This document shows, piece by piece, positions 1 through 5,923 of a DNA stretch of 8,034 nucleotides. The stretch spans positions 1 to 8,034 of the forward strand of contig CAZKBM010000108.1 of the NCBI GenBank assembly GCA_964550985.1, in the 5' to 3' direction. The position numbers and the translations under genes were made by a program. The stretch's first letter is position 1. Each line of letters opens with the position of its first letter. The stretch comes from JAAYCI01 sp964550985. Its GTDB lineage: Bacteria > Bacillota > Clostridia > Oscillospirales > Ruminococcaceae. A model generated the notes under the pieces. The model was not told where the DNA came from and made no database searches. It was given only the letters and a program-made list of their open reading frames with translations.

Positions 1-4
1 ACAG

Positions 5-1348
5 ATGTTTAAAAATGAGTATGTACAGCAGGTGTACGAGGCGACCGAGAAGCTGAACCCCGGTGAACTGGAATTTTTGCAGGCCGTGCGTGAGGTGTTT
101 GAAAGCCTGGAACCTGTGTGCGAACGCCGCCCCGAAATTGAAAAGCATGGAATTTTAGAGCGCATTGTGGAGCCCGAGCGCTTTATCCATTTCCGCGTTA
201 GCTGGGTGGATGACGCGGGCCGTGTGCAGGTAAACCGGGGCTACCGCGTACAGTTTAACTCGGCGCTGGGGCCCTACAAAGGGGGCCTGCGTTTCCACCC
301 CACGGTAACGGCTTCGGTTATAAAATTTTTGGGCTTTGAGCAGGTGTTTAAAAACGGCCTTACCACCCTGCCCATGGGCGGCGGCAAGGGCGGGGCCGAT
401 TTTGACCCAAAGGGCAAAAGTGACGATGAAGTGATGCGCTTTTGCCAAAGTTTTATGACGGAACTCTCGCTGCATATCGGCCAGTTTACTGATATTCCGG
501 CAGGTGATATTGGCGTGGGGGCGCGGGAAATTGGTTACCTATTTGGCCAGTACAAGCGCCTGAAAAACGAGTTTGTGGGTGTGCTTACGGGCAAGGGCCT
601 TAGCTTTGGGGGCAGCCTTGCGCGCACCGAGGCCACGGGCTACGGGCTGTGCTACTATGCCCAAGAGGCGCTGAAAACCCTGAAAAAATCTTCGCTGGAA
701 GGGCGGCGCATTTCGGTTTCAGGCAGTGGTAACGCCGCCATTTACGCCGCCGAAAAAGCGCTGGCGCTGGGTGGCAAGGTGGTAACCATGAGCGATTCGG
801 ACGGGTATGTATACGATGAAAACGGCATTGACCTGGCGCTGGTGAAAAAGATTAAACTGGAGGACCGGGGCCGCATAAGCGAGTATGTGCAGGAGCGGGA
901 TGCCGAATACCACGAGGGCCAAAGCGTGTGGAGCGTGCCCGTGGATATCGCCCTGCCCTGCGCCACCCAAAACGAATTGGACGAGGCCGACGCCAAAATG
1001 CTGGTGCAAAACGGCGTTACCATGGTGGCCGAAGGGGCCAATATGCCCTGTACCCCCAAGGCTATCAATTTTATTCGTTCCAGCGGGGTTATATATGGGC
1101 CGGGCAAAGCCAGCAACGCCGGTGGGGTGGCCACCAGCGGCCTGGAGATGAGCCAAAACTCCATGCGGTTCAACTGGGGTTTTGAAGAGGTGGAAAGCCG
1201 CTTGCAGGAGATTATGCACAACATTGTACACACCTCGCTAAACGCGGCCGAGCGCTATGGCGAGCCGGGAGATCTGCTGGCCGGAGCCAATATTGCCGGG
1301 TTTGAAAAAGTGGTGGAGGCCATGCTGGCACAGGGAATTTCGTATTAA
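5..1348 (+). CDS. gdhA: NADP-specific glutamate dehydrogenase
   Basis: Cytoplasmic enzyme for reductive amination of 2-oxoglutarate with ammonia to glutamate, the low-affinity entry of nitrogen. The 447 residues match the usual length of the hexameric bacterial NADP type (E. coli GdhA is also 447), and similarity begins at the N-terminus, so this start is taken although only four bases lie upstream and its ribosome site is outside the window. Visible motifs: PYKGGLRFHP with K92, PMGGGKGG with the catalytic-type K128, PAGDIGVG with D168, TGKGLSFGGS near 195-204, a Rossmann turn SGSGNAA at 239-245, then SDSDG near 263-267 at the end of the second strand, resembling the NADP-using E. coli enzyme. 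The C-terminal block with GPGKASNAGGVATSGLEM is intact. The next gene has its own promoter, so gdhA is probably a separate transcription unit. Cofactor choice is inferred from family resemblance. Confidence 0.97.
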   Translation: MFKNEYVQQVYEATEKLNPGELEFLQAVREVFESLEPVCERRPEIEKHGILERIVEPERFIHFRVSWVDDAGRVQVNRGYRVQFNSALGPYKGGLRFHPTVTASVIKFLGFEQVFKNGLTTLPMGGGKGGADFDPKGKSDDEVMRFCQSFMTELSLHIGQFTDIPAGDIGVGAREIGYLFGQYKRLKNEFVGVLTGKGLSFGGSLARTEATGYGLCYYAQEALKTLKKSSLEGRRISVSGSGNAAIYAAEKALALGGKVVTMSDSDGYVYDENGIDLALVKKIKLEDRGRISEYVQERDAEYHEGQSVWSVPVDIALPCATQNELDEADAKMLVQNGVTMVAEGANMPCTPKAINFIRSSGVIYGPGKASNAGGVATSGLEMSQNSMRFNWGFEEVESRLQEIMHNIVHTSLNAAERYGEPGDLLAGANIAGFEKVVEAMLAQGISY

Positions 1349-1375
1349 TTGCCTTTGGCTGCCGCTTAAAACCAT

Positions 1376-1404
1376 TTGTAAACGCCACAAAAAAATGCTA
1401 TGCT
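1376..1404 (+). promoter_or_regulatory. Putative sigma-A promoter for fba-pfk (extended -10)
   Basis: TTGTAA at 1376-1381 (four of six to TTGACA) is followed by a 17-base spacer and TATGCT at 1399-1404 (four of six to TATAAT). TGC directly before the -10 gives an extended -10 motif. Transcription would start near 1411, leaving a leader of about 60 bases before fba. The surrounding A-rich stretch (1388-1395) stands out from the GC-rich genes. It lies between the gdhA stop and the fba start. I see no clear rho-independent terminator for gdhA in this gap. Confidence 0.55.
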
Positions 1405-1470
1405 GGTAAGGTATAAAGCCCACCGCCGCCCCTATGGGAACGGCCGAATACAGAATAGGAGAATGGAATT

Positions 1471-2409
1471 ATGGCACTGACTACAACGACCGAAATGTTT
1501 AAAAAAGCCTACGAGGGCGGTTACGCCATTGGCGCTTTTAACGTAAACAATATGGAGATTGTGCAGGGGATTACCGAGGCCGCGGGAGCGCTGAATGCGC
1601 CGGTGATTTTGCAGGTGAGCGCCGGGGCGCGTAAATATGCCAACCACACCTATCTTACAAAATTGGTGGAGGCCGCTGTGATTGAAAACCCCTCCATTCC
1701 CATGGCGCTGCACCTGGACCACGGGGCCGATTTTGACATTTGTAAAAGCTGTATTGACGGCGGCTTTACCAGCGTGATGATTGACGGCAGCCACCACAGC
1801 TTTGAAGAGAATGTTGTTTTAACCAAAAAAGTGGTGGAGTACGCCCACAGCAAGGGCGTTGTGGTGGAAGGCGAACTGGGCCAGCTTGCCGGTATTGAGG
1901 ACGACGTGAATGTAAGCGCCGAAAACGCCAGCTACACCCGGCCCGATGAGGTGGAGGAGTTTGTGAACCGCACCGGGGTGGATAGCCTTGCCATTGCCAT
2001 TGGCACCAGCCACGGCGCTTTTAAGTTCAAACCCGGCCAAAACCCCCAGCTCCGTTTTGATATTTTGGAGGAGGTAAGCCACCGTCTGCCGGGCTTCCCC
2101 ATTGTGCTGCACGGCGCTTCCAGTGTGCCGCAGGAGTTTGTGAAAGAGATTAACCAGTACGGCGGCAACATGGCCGACGCCATTGGCATCCCCGAGGATA
2201 TGCTGCGCCAGGCGGCCCGCAGCGCCGTGTGCAAAATCAACATCGATAGCGATATCCGCATGGCCATGACGGCGGCCATCCGCAAATACATGGCCGAAAA
2301 TCCCTCCCACTTCGACCCCCGCCAGTACCTCACCCCCGCACGCACCGCCGTAAAGGATATGGTCAGCCACAAAATTCGCAGCGTTTTGGGCTGTGACGGC
2401 AAGGCCTAG
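1471..2409 (+). CDS. fba: Class II fructose-1,6-bisphosphate aldolase
   Basis: Zinc-dependent aldolase that reversibly cleaves fructose-1,6-bisphosphate to glyceraldehyde-3-phosphate and dihydroxyacetone phosphate in glycolysis and gluconeogenesis. At 312 residues it has the size of the shorter Gram-positive class II enzymes (about 285-310). The metal site is readable: HLDHG at 81-85 holds the catalytic-type D83 and zinc ligand H84, VEGELG at 132-137 is the conserved acidic segment, GTSHGAF gives H181 and LHGASS gives H214. The phosphate-binding KINIDSDIR follows near 256. The close relatives tagatose-bisphosphate aldolase (GatY/KbaY) share these motifs, but pairing with phosphofructokinase favours Fba. 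AGGAGA at 1457-1462 sets the start, with nine bases of spacing. The pfk start lies 8 bases past the stop, indicating co-transcription. Confidence 0.95.
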   Translation: MALTTTTEMFKKAYEGGYAIGAFNVNNMEIVQGITEAAGALNAPVILQVSAGARKYANHTYLTKLVEAAVIENPSIPMALHLDHGADFDICKSCIDGGFTSVMIDGSHHSFEENVVLTKKVVEYAHSKGVVVEGELGQLAGIEDDVNVSAENASYTRPDEVEEFVNRTGVDSLAIAIGTSHGAFKFKPGQNPQLRFDILEEVSHRLPGFPIVLHGASSVPQEFVKEINQYGGNMADAIGIPEDMLRQAARSAVCKINIDSDIRMAMTAAIRKYMAENPSHFDPRQYLTPARTAVKDMVSHKIRSVLGCDGKA

Positions 2410-2417
2410 GAGTAAAC

Positions 2418-3644
2418 ATGGGGAAAAATGCTATCATTGGGCAAAGCGGCGGGCCCACCGCCGCCATCAACGCCAGTTTGGCGGGCACTGTGCGCCAGGC
2501 CATGCGCAGCCGCGAAATTGGGCGGGTTTACGGGATGCTGCACGGCATTGAAGGGCTTTTGCAGGGCCGGGTGATTGATTTAGAGCGCAGTTTTACAAAC
2601 ACCGAGGATTTTGAGCGCCTGGCCGCCACCCCGGCCATGGCGCTGGGCTCCTGCCGGTACAAGCTGCCCAAAGCCCCCCACCCCGCCTATGAGACGATTT
2701 TGCAAATCTTCAACCAGTACGATATCGGCTACTTCTTCTACATCGGCGGCAACGATTCCATGGATACCGTCTTGCAGCTTTCGGCCTATTTCAGGCAGCA
2801 GGGCGCGGATATCCGCTGCGTGGGCATCCCCAAAACTGTGGATAACGACCTGCCCTGTACCGACCACACCCCCGGTTTTGGTTCGGCGGCCAAATACGTG
2901 GCGTCCTCCATTGCCGAGGTGGCCCGTGACTGCGCCGTGTATGACAAACCCTCGGTGCTGATTGTGGAAATTATGGGCCGCAATGCGGGCTGGCTTACGG
3001 CGGCTTCGGCCCTTGCGCGGGAGGCCGGCTGCGGCGCGCCACAGCTTATCTACCTGCCGGAGGTGGCCTTTGACCCCGAAAAATTTATTGAAAAAGTGCG
3101 GGAGCATACGGGCAAAGGGCCGCTGGTGGCGGCGGTATCCGAGGGGGTTAAGCTGGCAGACGGCAACTATGTAAGCGCCGCAGGCAGCAGTGCAGATGCC
3201 TTTGGCCACGTGGCCCTTTCGGGCACGGGGCGGTATTTGGAACAACTGGTAAAAGAAAAGCTGGGCTGCAAGGTGCGCTCGCTGGAACTTTCGCTGTTGC
3301 AGCGGGCGGCGGCCCACTGTGCTTCGGCCACCGATATTGCCGAGGCCATGGAGATTGGCGAGGCCGCCGTTGTGCGCGCCCTGCACGGCAAAACCGGCGT
3401 GATGATGACCTTTGACCGGGTGCGCCAGCACCCCTATTTGGTTCAGTGTGGCTGTGTGCCCATTGAGGAGTGCGCAAACCTGGAAAAAACCGTACCGGCG
3501 GCTTGGATATGCGGCGAGGGAAGCGACGTGACGGAGGAGATGCTGGAGTATCTGCGCCCACTGGTGCGGGGCGAGGCCCCCACCTTTACAAAAGAGGGTA
3601 TGCCAAGCTTTTTTACCCTGGATAAAACCCCCGTGAAGCCCTGA
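2418..3644 (+). CDS. pfp: Phosphofructokinase, probably pyrophosphate-dependent
   Basis: Phosphorylates fructose-6-phosphate to fructose-1,6-bisphosphate, the substrate of the aldolase encoded just upstream. Length is 408 residues, longer than the roughly 320 of ATP-type PfkA. The phosphoryl-donor loop GQSGGPTAAIN lies at 8-18. The donor-specificity segment reads GGNDS at 110-114, with D113 where ATP enzymes carry Gly (GGDGS), and PKTVDND at 138-144 has K139 where ATP enzymes have Gly (PGTIDND). In the PFK superfamily, Asp and Lys at these places mark the PPi-using enzymes. PGFGSAAKY (152-160) and MGRNAGWL (186-193) are the usual substrate-binding motifs. N112 replaces the more common Asp of GGDD. 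The ribosome site AGGAG (2408-2412) overlaps the fba stop codon. Donor use is inferred from these residues; an ATP-using or dual enzyme cannot be excluded. Confidence 0.9.
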   Translation: MGKNAIIGQSGGPTAAINASLAGTVRQAMRSREIGRVYGMLHGIEGLLQGRVIDLERSFTNTEDFERLAATPAMALGSCRYKLPKAPHPAYETILQIFNQYDIGYFFYIGGNDSMDTVLQLSAYFRQQGADIRCVGIPKTVDNDLPCTDHTPGFGSAAKYVASSIAEVARDCAVYDKPSVLIVEIMGRNAGWLTAASALAREAGCGAPQLIYLPEVAFDPEKFIEKVREHTGKGPLVAAVSEGVKLADGNYVSAAGSSADAFGHVALSGTGRYLEQLVKEKLGCKVRSLELSLLQRAAAHCASATDIAEAMEIGEAAVVRALHGKTGVMMTFDRVRQHPYLVQCGCVPIEECANLEKTVPAAWICGEGSDVTEEMLEYLRPLVRGEAPTFTKEGMPSFFTLDKTPVKP

Positions 3645-3659
3645 GTTTCAAATGCTGTA

Positions 3660-3850
3660 TATAGCCAGCCAAAGCAAAAAGTGACGGAATGATAGTGAGA
3701 ATGATTTTCTGCTGCAAAGCGGCGGCGGTGCCGTAGTGCTGTTTTAAAGCGCAACCGGTACTGCAAGCGGCGGCATTTGTGCCAAAGCCAGCGCAGCAGT
3801 GAAAAAGCATTCTCGCTATCAGGAAGCACTTTTTGCTTTGGTTGGCTATA
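3660..3850. repeat. 191-base inverted-repeat element (MITE-like)
   Basis: The outer 24 bases (3660-3683 and 3827-3850) are reverse complements except for one position, 3668/3842, which would be a G-U pair in + strand RNA. After a small internal loop, 3690-3703 pairs with 3808-3821 over 14 bases, again with a single G-U (3696/3815); TTTTC at 3705-3709 can pair with GAAAA at 3801-3805, and TGCTGC at 3710-3715 with GCAGCA at 3793-3798. The core holds an imperfect direct repeat (3713-3726 and 3762-3774, TGCAAGCGGCGGC with one extra A in the first copy). Ends begin TATAGCC and finish GGCTATA, compatible with insertion at a TA dinucleotide. No credible protein is encoded. It may be a non-autonomous insertion element, or a structured RNA transcribed past pfk. 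No other copy is visible in this window. Confidence 0.75.
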
Positions 3851-3921
3851 GTGCCCTTTACGGCAAGATGGGTTCGCTATACAGGGGGGTTGCTTATGGC
3901 TTTGCGCTTTGTCGCCGCCCA
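3851..3921. other. Unassigned spacer after the inverted repeat
   Basis: Together with 3645-3659 this is the part of the 450-base gap between pfk and yicC left without assignment. It contains a G6 run at 3883-3888 and no ORF with plausible ribosome site and coding character. I see no canonical terminator (GC-rich hairpin followed by a U tract) for the fba-pfk operon here or just after the pfk stop. Confidence 0.4.
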
Positions 3922-3939
3922 GGGGGTTTGCAAACCCCC
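3922..3939. promoter_or_regulatory. Perfect 18-base palindrome, possible operator
   Basis: GGGGGTTTGCAAACCCCC is exactly self-complementary, centred between 3930 and 3931, and is followed by two further C residues. Its middle TTGCAA is also the -35 hexamer of the promoter described for yicC, so a dimeric regulator bound here would cover RNA polymerase contacts. There is no T-run after it, so it does not look like a rho-independent terminator. Operator function is inference from position and symmetry; the regulator is unknown. Confidence 0.5.
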
Positions 3940-3956
3940 CCTAAAACTGCTACAAT
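3928..3956 (+). promoter_or_regulatory. Putative sigma-A promoter for the yicC-remA-gmk-priA operon
   Basis: TTGCAA at 3928-3933 (four of six to consensus), a 17-base spacer and TACAAT at 3951-3956 (five of six) with TGC directly before it, giving an extended -10. A start near 3963 would leave a leader of roughly 130 bases before yicC. The -35 box lies inside the perfect palindrome at 3922-3939. A second, weaker candidate lies downstream (TTGGTA at 3997-4002 with TATATC at 4019-4024, spacing 16). Confidence 0.6.
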
Positions 3957-4058
3957 ATGGGTTACAAAAGCCCCCTATTTTGGGCGGGCAGGGCCCTTGG
4001 TAAAAATGGGGCATTTTATATATCCGCCTGCACCGGGCGTTTTATCAAACAGCACTTC

Positions 4059-4077
4059 GGCGGCAAAAACCACCGCC
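4059..4077 (+). other. Short hairpin in the yicC leader
   Basis: GGCGG (4059-4063) can pair with CCGCC (4073-4077) around a nine-base A-rich loop, ending five bases before the yicC ribosome site. It could tune translation initiation or be chance; five pairs is a weak case. The rest of the leader (about 3963-4058) shows no riboswitch class that I recognise. Confidence 0.25.
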
Positions 4078-4082
4078 TTTAT

Positions 4083-4090
4083 AGGGAGGA
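4083..4090 (+). promoter_or_regulatory. Ribosome binding site that sets the yicC start
   Basis: AGGGAGGA lies four bases before ATG 4095. The same frame is open from 3957, but the upstream part has no such site and no resemblance to the family, whose N-terminus begins MxxSMTGYG, exactly as encoded from 4095. Confidence 0.8.
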
Positions 4091-4094
4091 ACCC

Positions 4095-4973
4095 ATGGCA
4101 AAAAGTATGACAGGTTACGGGCGGGCGCAGGAGATTTTAAACGGCCGCAGCTTTACCTTAGAAGTGAAAAGCGTCAACTCCCGCTATTTTGAGCCGAACT
4201 TTCGGCTGCCGCGCAACATGGGCTTTTTGGAGGACCCCATCAAAAAGCTTGTCTCGGCCTCCATCAGCCGGGGGCGGGTGGAAGTGGGGTTAACGGTGCA
4301 AAACCTGGTGGACGGGGGCACCACCGTAACGGCCAACCTGCCCGTGGCCACGGCCTATTATGAGGCCATTGCCGATATTGCCTCGGCCCTGATGATTGAA
4401 AACGATACAACCGCGACCACCCTAAGCCGTTTTGCCGACGTTTTTACGGTTACGCGCGGCGAAGAGGATGAAGAACAGCTGAAAAACGATGTGATGCAGG
4501 TTGCAAAGGCGGCCTTGGCCCGTTTTGAAGAGATGCGCGGCATCGAAGGGGAAAAACTGCGGCAGGATATGCAAAACCGGCTGGCCGCGCTTTTGGATAT
4601 GCTTGCACAGGTGGAGCAGGGCAGTGCCGGGCGGGTGCAGCGCTACCGCGATAAACTCTATGAAAAACTGGCCGAAATTTTGCGGGATAAAAGCATAGAG
4701 GAGGCCCGGCTGCTTACCGAGGCAGCCCTTTTTGCCGATAAGACCGCCGTGGACGAAGAGACGGTGCGGCTGCACAGCCATATCAAACAGTTTGGGGAAA
4801 TTTTGGGGCAGGCAGGCGCCGTGGGCCGCAAGCTGGATTTTTTAACCCAAGAGCTCAACCGCGAGGTGAATACCATAGGCTCCAAATGCCAGGAGGTGGC
4901 CATCACCCGCATTGTGGTGGAAATGAAGAGTGAGATAGAAAAAATTCGCGAACAGATACAGAATATAGAGTGA
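4095..4973 (+). CDS. yicC: YicC/YloC family endoribonuclease
   Basis: Member of the YicC family (YloC in Bacillus), oligomeric metal-dependent endoribonucleases; in E. coli YicC takes part in small-RNA turnover with PNPase. The 292 residues match the family's usual 285-295. The N-terminal domain opens with KSMTGYGRAQ and continues with the conserved SVNSRYFEPNFRLP and SRGRVEVGL blocks. The C-terminal DUF1732 region carries the hallmark run GRKLDFLTQELNREVNTIGSK followed by a long charged helix to the C-terminus. There is no signal peptide or membrane segment, so it is cytoplasmic. It is the first gene of the operon with remA, gmk and priA, the order commonly seen in Firmicutes; 67 bases separate it from remA. 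The substrate in this organism cannot be read from the sequence. Confidence 0.93.
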   Translation: MAKSMTGYGRAQEILNGRSFTLEVKSVNSRYFEPNFRLPRNMGFLEDPIKKLVSASISRGRVEVGLTVQNLVDGGTTVTANLPVATAYYEAIADIASALMIENDTTATTLSRFADVFTVTRGEEDEEQLKNDVMQVAKAALARFEEMRGIEGEKLRQDMQNRLAALLDMLAQVEQGSAGRVQRYRDKLYEKLAEILRDKSIEEARLLTEAALFADKTAVDEETVRLHSHIKQFGEILGQAGAVGRKLDFLTQELNREVNTIGSKCQEVAITRIVVEMKSEIEKIREQIQNIE

Positions 4974-5028
4974 TTTGCCGCCGTATTTATGGGGTATACA
5001 GAAAAATACGCAGGGGATATTGTTTGGC

Positions 5029-5033
5029 AGGGG
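5029..5033 (+). promoter_or_regulatory. Ribosome binding site that sets the remA start
   Basis: AGGGG, continuing as AGGGGTG, ends about seven bases before ATG 5041. The frame is open back to 4975, but the 22 extra residues are not family-like, and the ATG at 4975 overlaps the yicC stop without a ribosome site of its own. A weak seven-pair hairpin (4982-4988 with 5004-5010) lies in the same spacer. Confidence 0.65.
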
Positions 5034-5040
5034 TGTGCAG

Positions 5041-5313
5041 ATGAGGCTTGTGAATATCGGTTTTGGCAATATGGTAAACGCAGCGCGGCTGGTGGCGGTC
5101 ATCAGCCCGGATTCCGCCCCCATCAAGCGGGTGGTAACGGCGGCGCGCCAAAGCGGAAACCTGATTGACGCCACCTATGGCCGCCGTGCCCGTGCGGTGC
5201 TGATAACCGATTCAGACCATGTGGTACTGTGCGCCCTTACGCCCGAAACTTTGGCCGGGCGGCTGGGCGAAGAGGGGAAAGAATTGGGCGGGGGGACAGC
5301 AGAGGATGAATAG
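5041..5313 (+). CDS. remA: RemA-like regulator (DUF370)
   Basis: Small protein of 90 residues, the normal size for the DUF370/RemA family. In Bacillus subtilis RemA is a ring-forming DNA-binding activator of matrix and osmoprotection genes; its role in clostridia is not established. The signature is nearly complete: LVNIGFGNMV at the N-terminus, the segment SPDSAPIKR, then LIDATYGRRARAVLITDSDHVVLCAL. The last 20 or so residues are a Gly/Glu-rich tail, as in other variable family tails. The stop codon overlaps the gmk start (8 shared bases, 5306-5313), so the two are likely translationally coupled. The regulatory function is carried over from the family and is not shown by this sequence. Confidence 0.9.
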   Translation: MRLVNIGFGNMVNAARLVAVISPDSAPIKRVVTAARQSGNLIDATYGRRARAVLITDSDHVVLCALTPETLAGRLGEEGKELGGGTAEDE

Positions 5314-5875
5314 GGACCGGTATTTGCTTGTGGTAAGCGGCCCTTCGGGCAGTGGGAAAGACAGTGTGGTGGCAAAGCTGATGGCCCTGTGCCCGGGCCT
5401 TGAGTGCAGCGTTAGCGCCACCACCCGCCCCCCGCGTGAAGGGGAGGTAGAGGGGGTACACTATTTTTTTCTCAGCAAAGAGGAGTTTGAGCGCCGGATA
5501 CAGCAGGGGGATTTGCTGGAATACACAAACTATGTGGGCAATTATTACGGCACATTAAAAAGCCAGGTGGATGCCCGCCTGGCGCGCGGGGTAACCTGCG
5601 TATTGGTGATTGAGGTGGAGGGGGCCGCCCATGTAAAAAGCCAGTATCCCGGTTGCACCATGGTTTTTTTAAAGCCCCCCAGCCTGGAAGAACTGGAGCG
5701 GCGGCTGCGTGGCCGCGGCACCGAGAGTGAGGAGCGGGTGCAAAACCGCCTGTGCAGGGCCAAAGAGGAGCTGGCCCTGGCAAGCCAATACGACTATACC
5801 CTGGTGAACGATAACTTGGACGACTGCGCGGCAAGACTTTGTGAGATTTTACAGTGCCGGCAAAACGGGGGCTAA
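5306..5875 (+). CDS. gmk: Guanylate kinase
   Basis: Phosphorylates GMP to GDP with ATP, an essential step in GTP and dGTP supply and in GMP recycling from RNA decay. The 189 residues fit the family (about 190-210). The frame is open from 5219, but those residues are not kinase-like; the start at 5306 places RYLLVVSGPSGSGK at the N-terminus as expected. The P-loop is GPSGSGKD (12-19), with Asp after the lysine where most members have Gly, Ser or Thr. GMP-binding motifs follow: SVSATTRPPREGE (35-47), Y53, LLEYTNYVGNYYGT (70-83) with E72 and Y81. IEVEGA (102-107) stands where many members have IDxQGA. The lid segment RLRGRGTESEERVQNRL and the late VNDN are present. A Shine-Dalgarno is poor (AGAGG abuts the ATG), consistent with coupling to remA. 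Confidence 0.95.
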   Translation: MNRDRYLLVVSGPSGSGKDSVVAKLMALCPGLECSVSATTRPPREGEVEGVHYFFLSKEEFERRIQQGDLLEYTNYVGNYYGTLKSQVDARLARGVTCVLVIEVEGAAHVKSQYPGCTMVFLKPPSLEELERRLRGRGTESEERVQNRLCRAKEELALASQYDYTLVNDNLDDCAARLCEILQCRQNGG

Positions 5876-5914
5876 AAGGAAAAAACTGCCCAAAAGCGGC
5901 GGGCTGTAACCAGC

Positions 5915-5919
5915 AGGAG
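5915..5919 (+). promoter_or_regulatory. Ribosome binding site of priA
   Basis: AGGAG ends four bases before ATG 5924. The spacer from the gmk stop (5876-5923) is 48 bases and shows no promoter or terminator, so priA is read as part of the same operon. Confidence 0.7.
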
Positions 5920-5923
5920 CGAT

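Noticed and set aside
2580..3431. 283-codon minus strand ORF opposite pfk
   Set aside because: It lies wholly within a clearly recognised gene, encodes no recognisable domain, and long antisense frames are expected in GC-rich coding sequence.
3922..3942. Rho-independent terminator at the G5/C7 palindrome
   Set aside because: There is no T-run on the + strand after it, and a strong promoter overlaps it. The loop would also be only four bases with an AT-rich inner stem.
3963..4094. Riboswitch or protein-binding leader ahead of yicC
   Set aside because: I could not match any purine, PRPP, (p)ppGpp or other riboswitch core; only a weak five-pair hairpin is visible.
3957..4094. Longer YicC start at 3957
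   Set aside because: The extra 46 residues are not family-like, and the in-frame ATG at 4095 has an excellent ribosome site and the canonical SMTGYG N-terminus.
3799..4110. 103-codon + strand ORF running from the inverted repeat into yicC
   Set aside because: It begins inside the right arm of the repeat, crosses the palindrome and promoter and overlaps the well-supported yicC start in another frame. It has no ribosome site and no recognisable domain.
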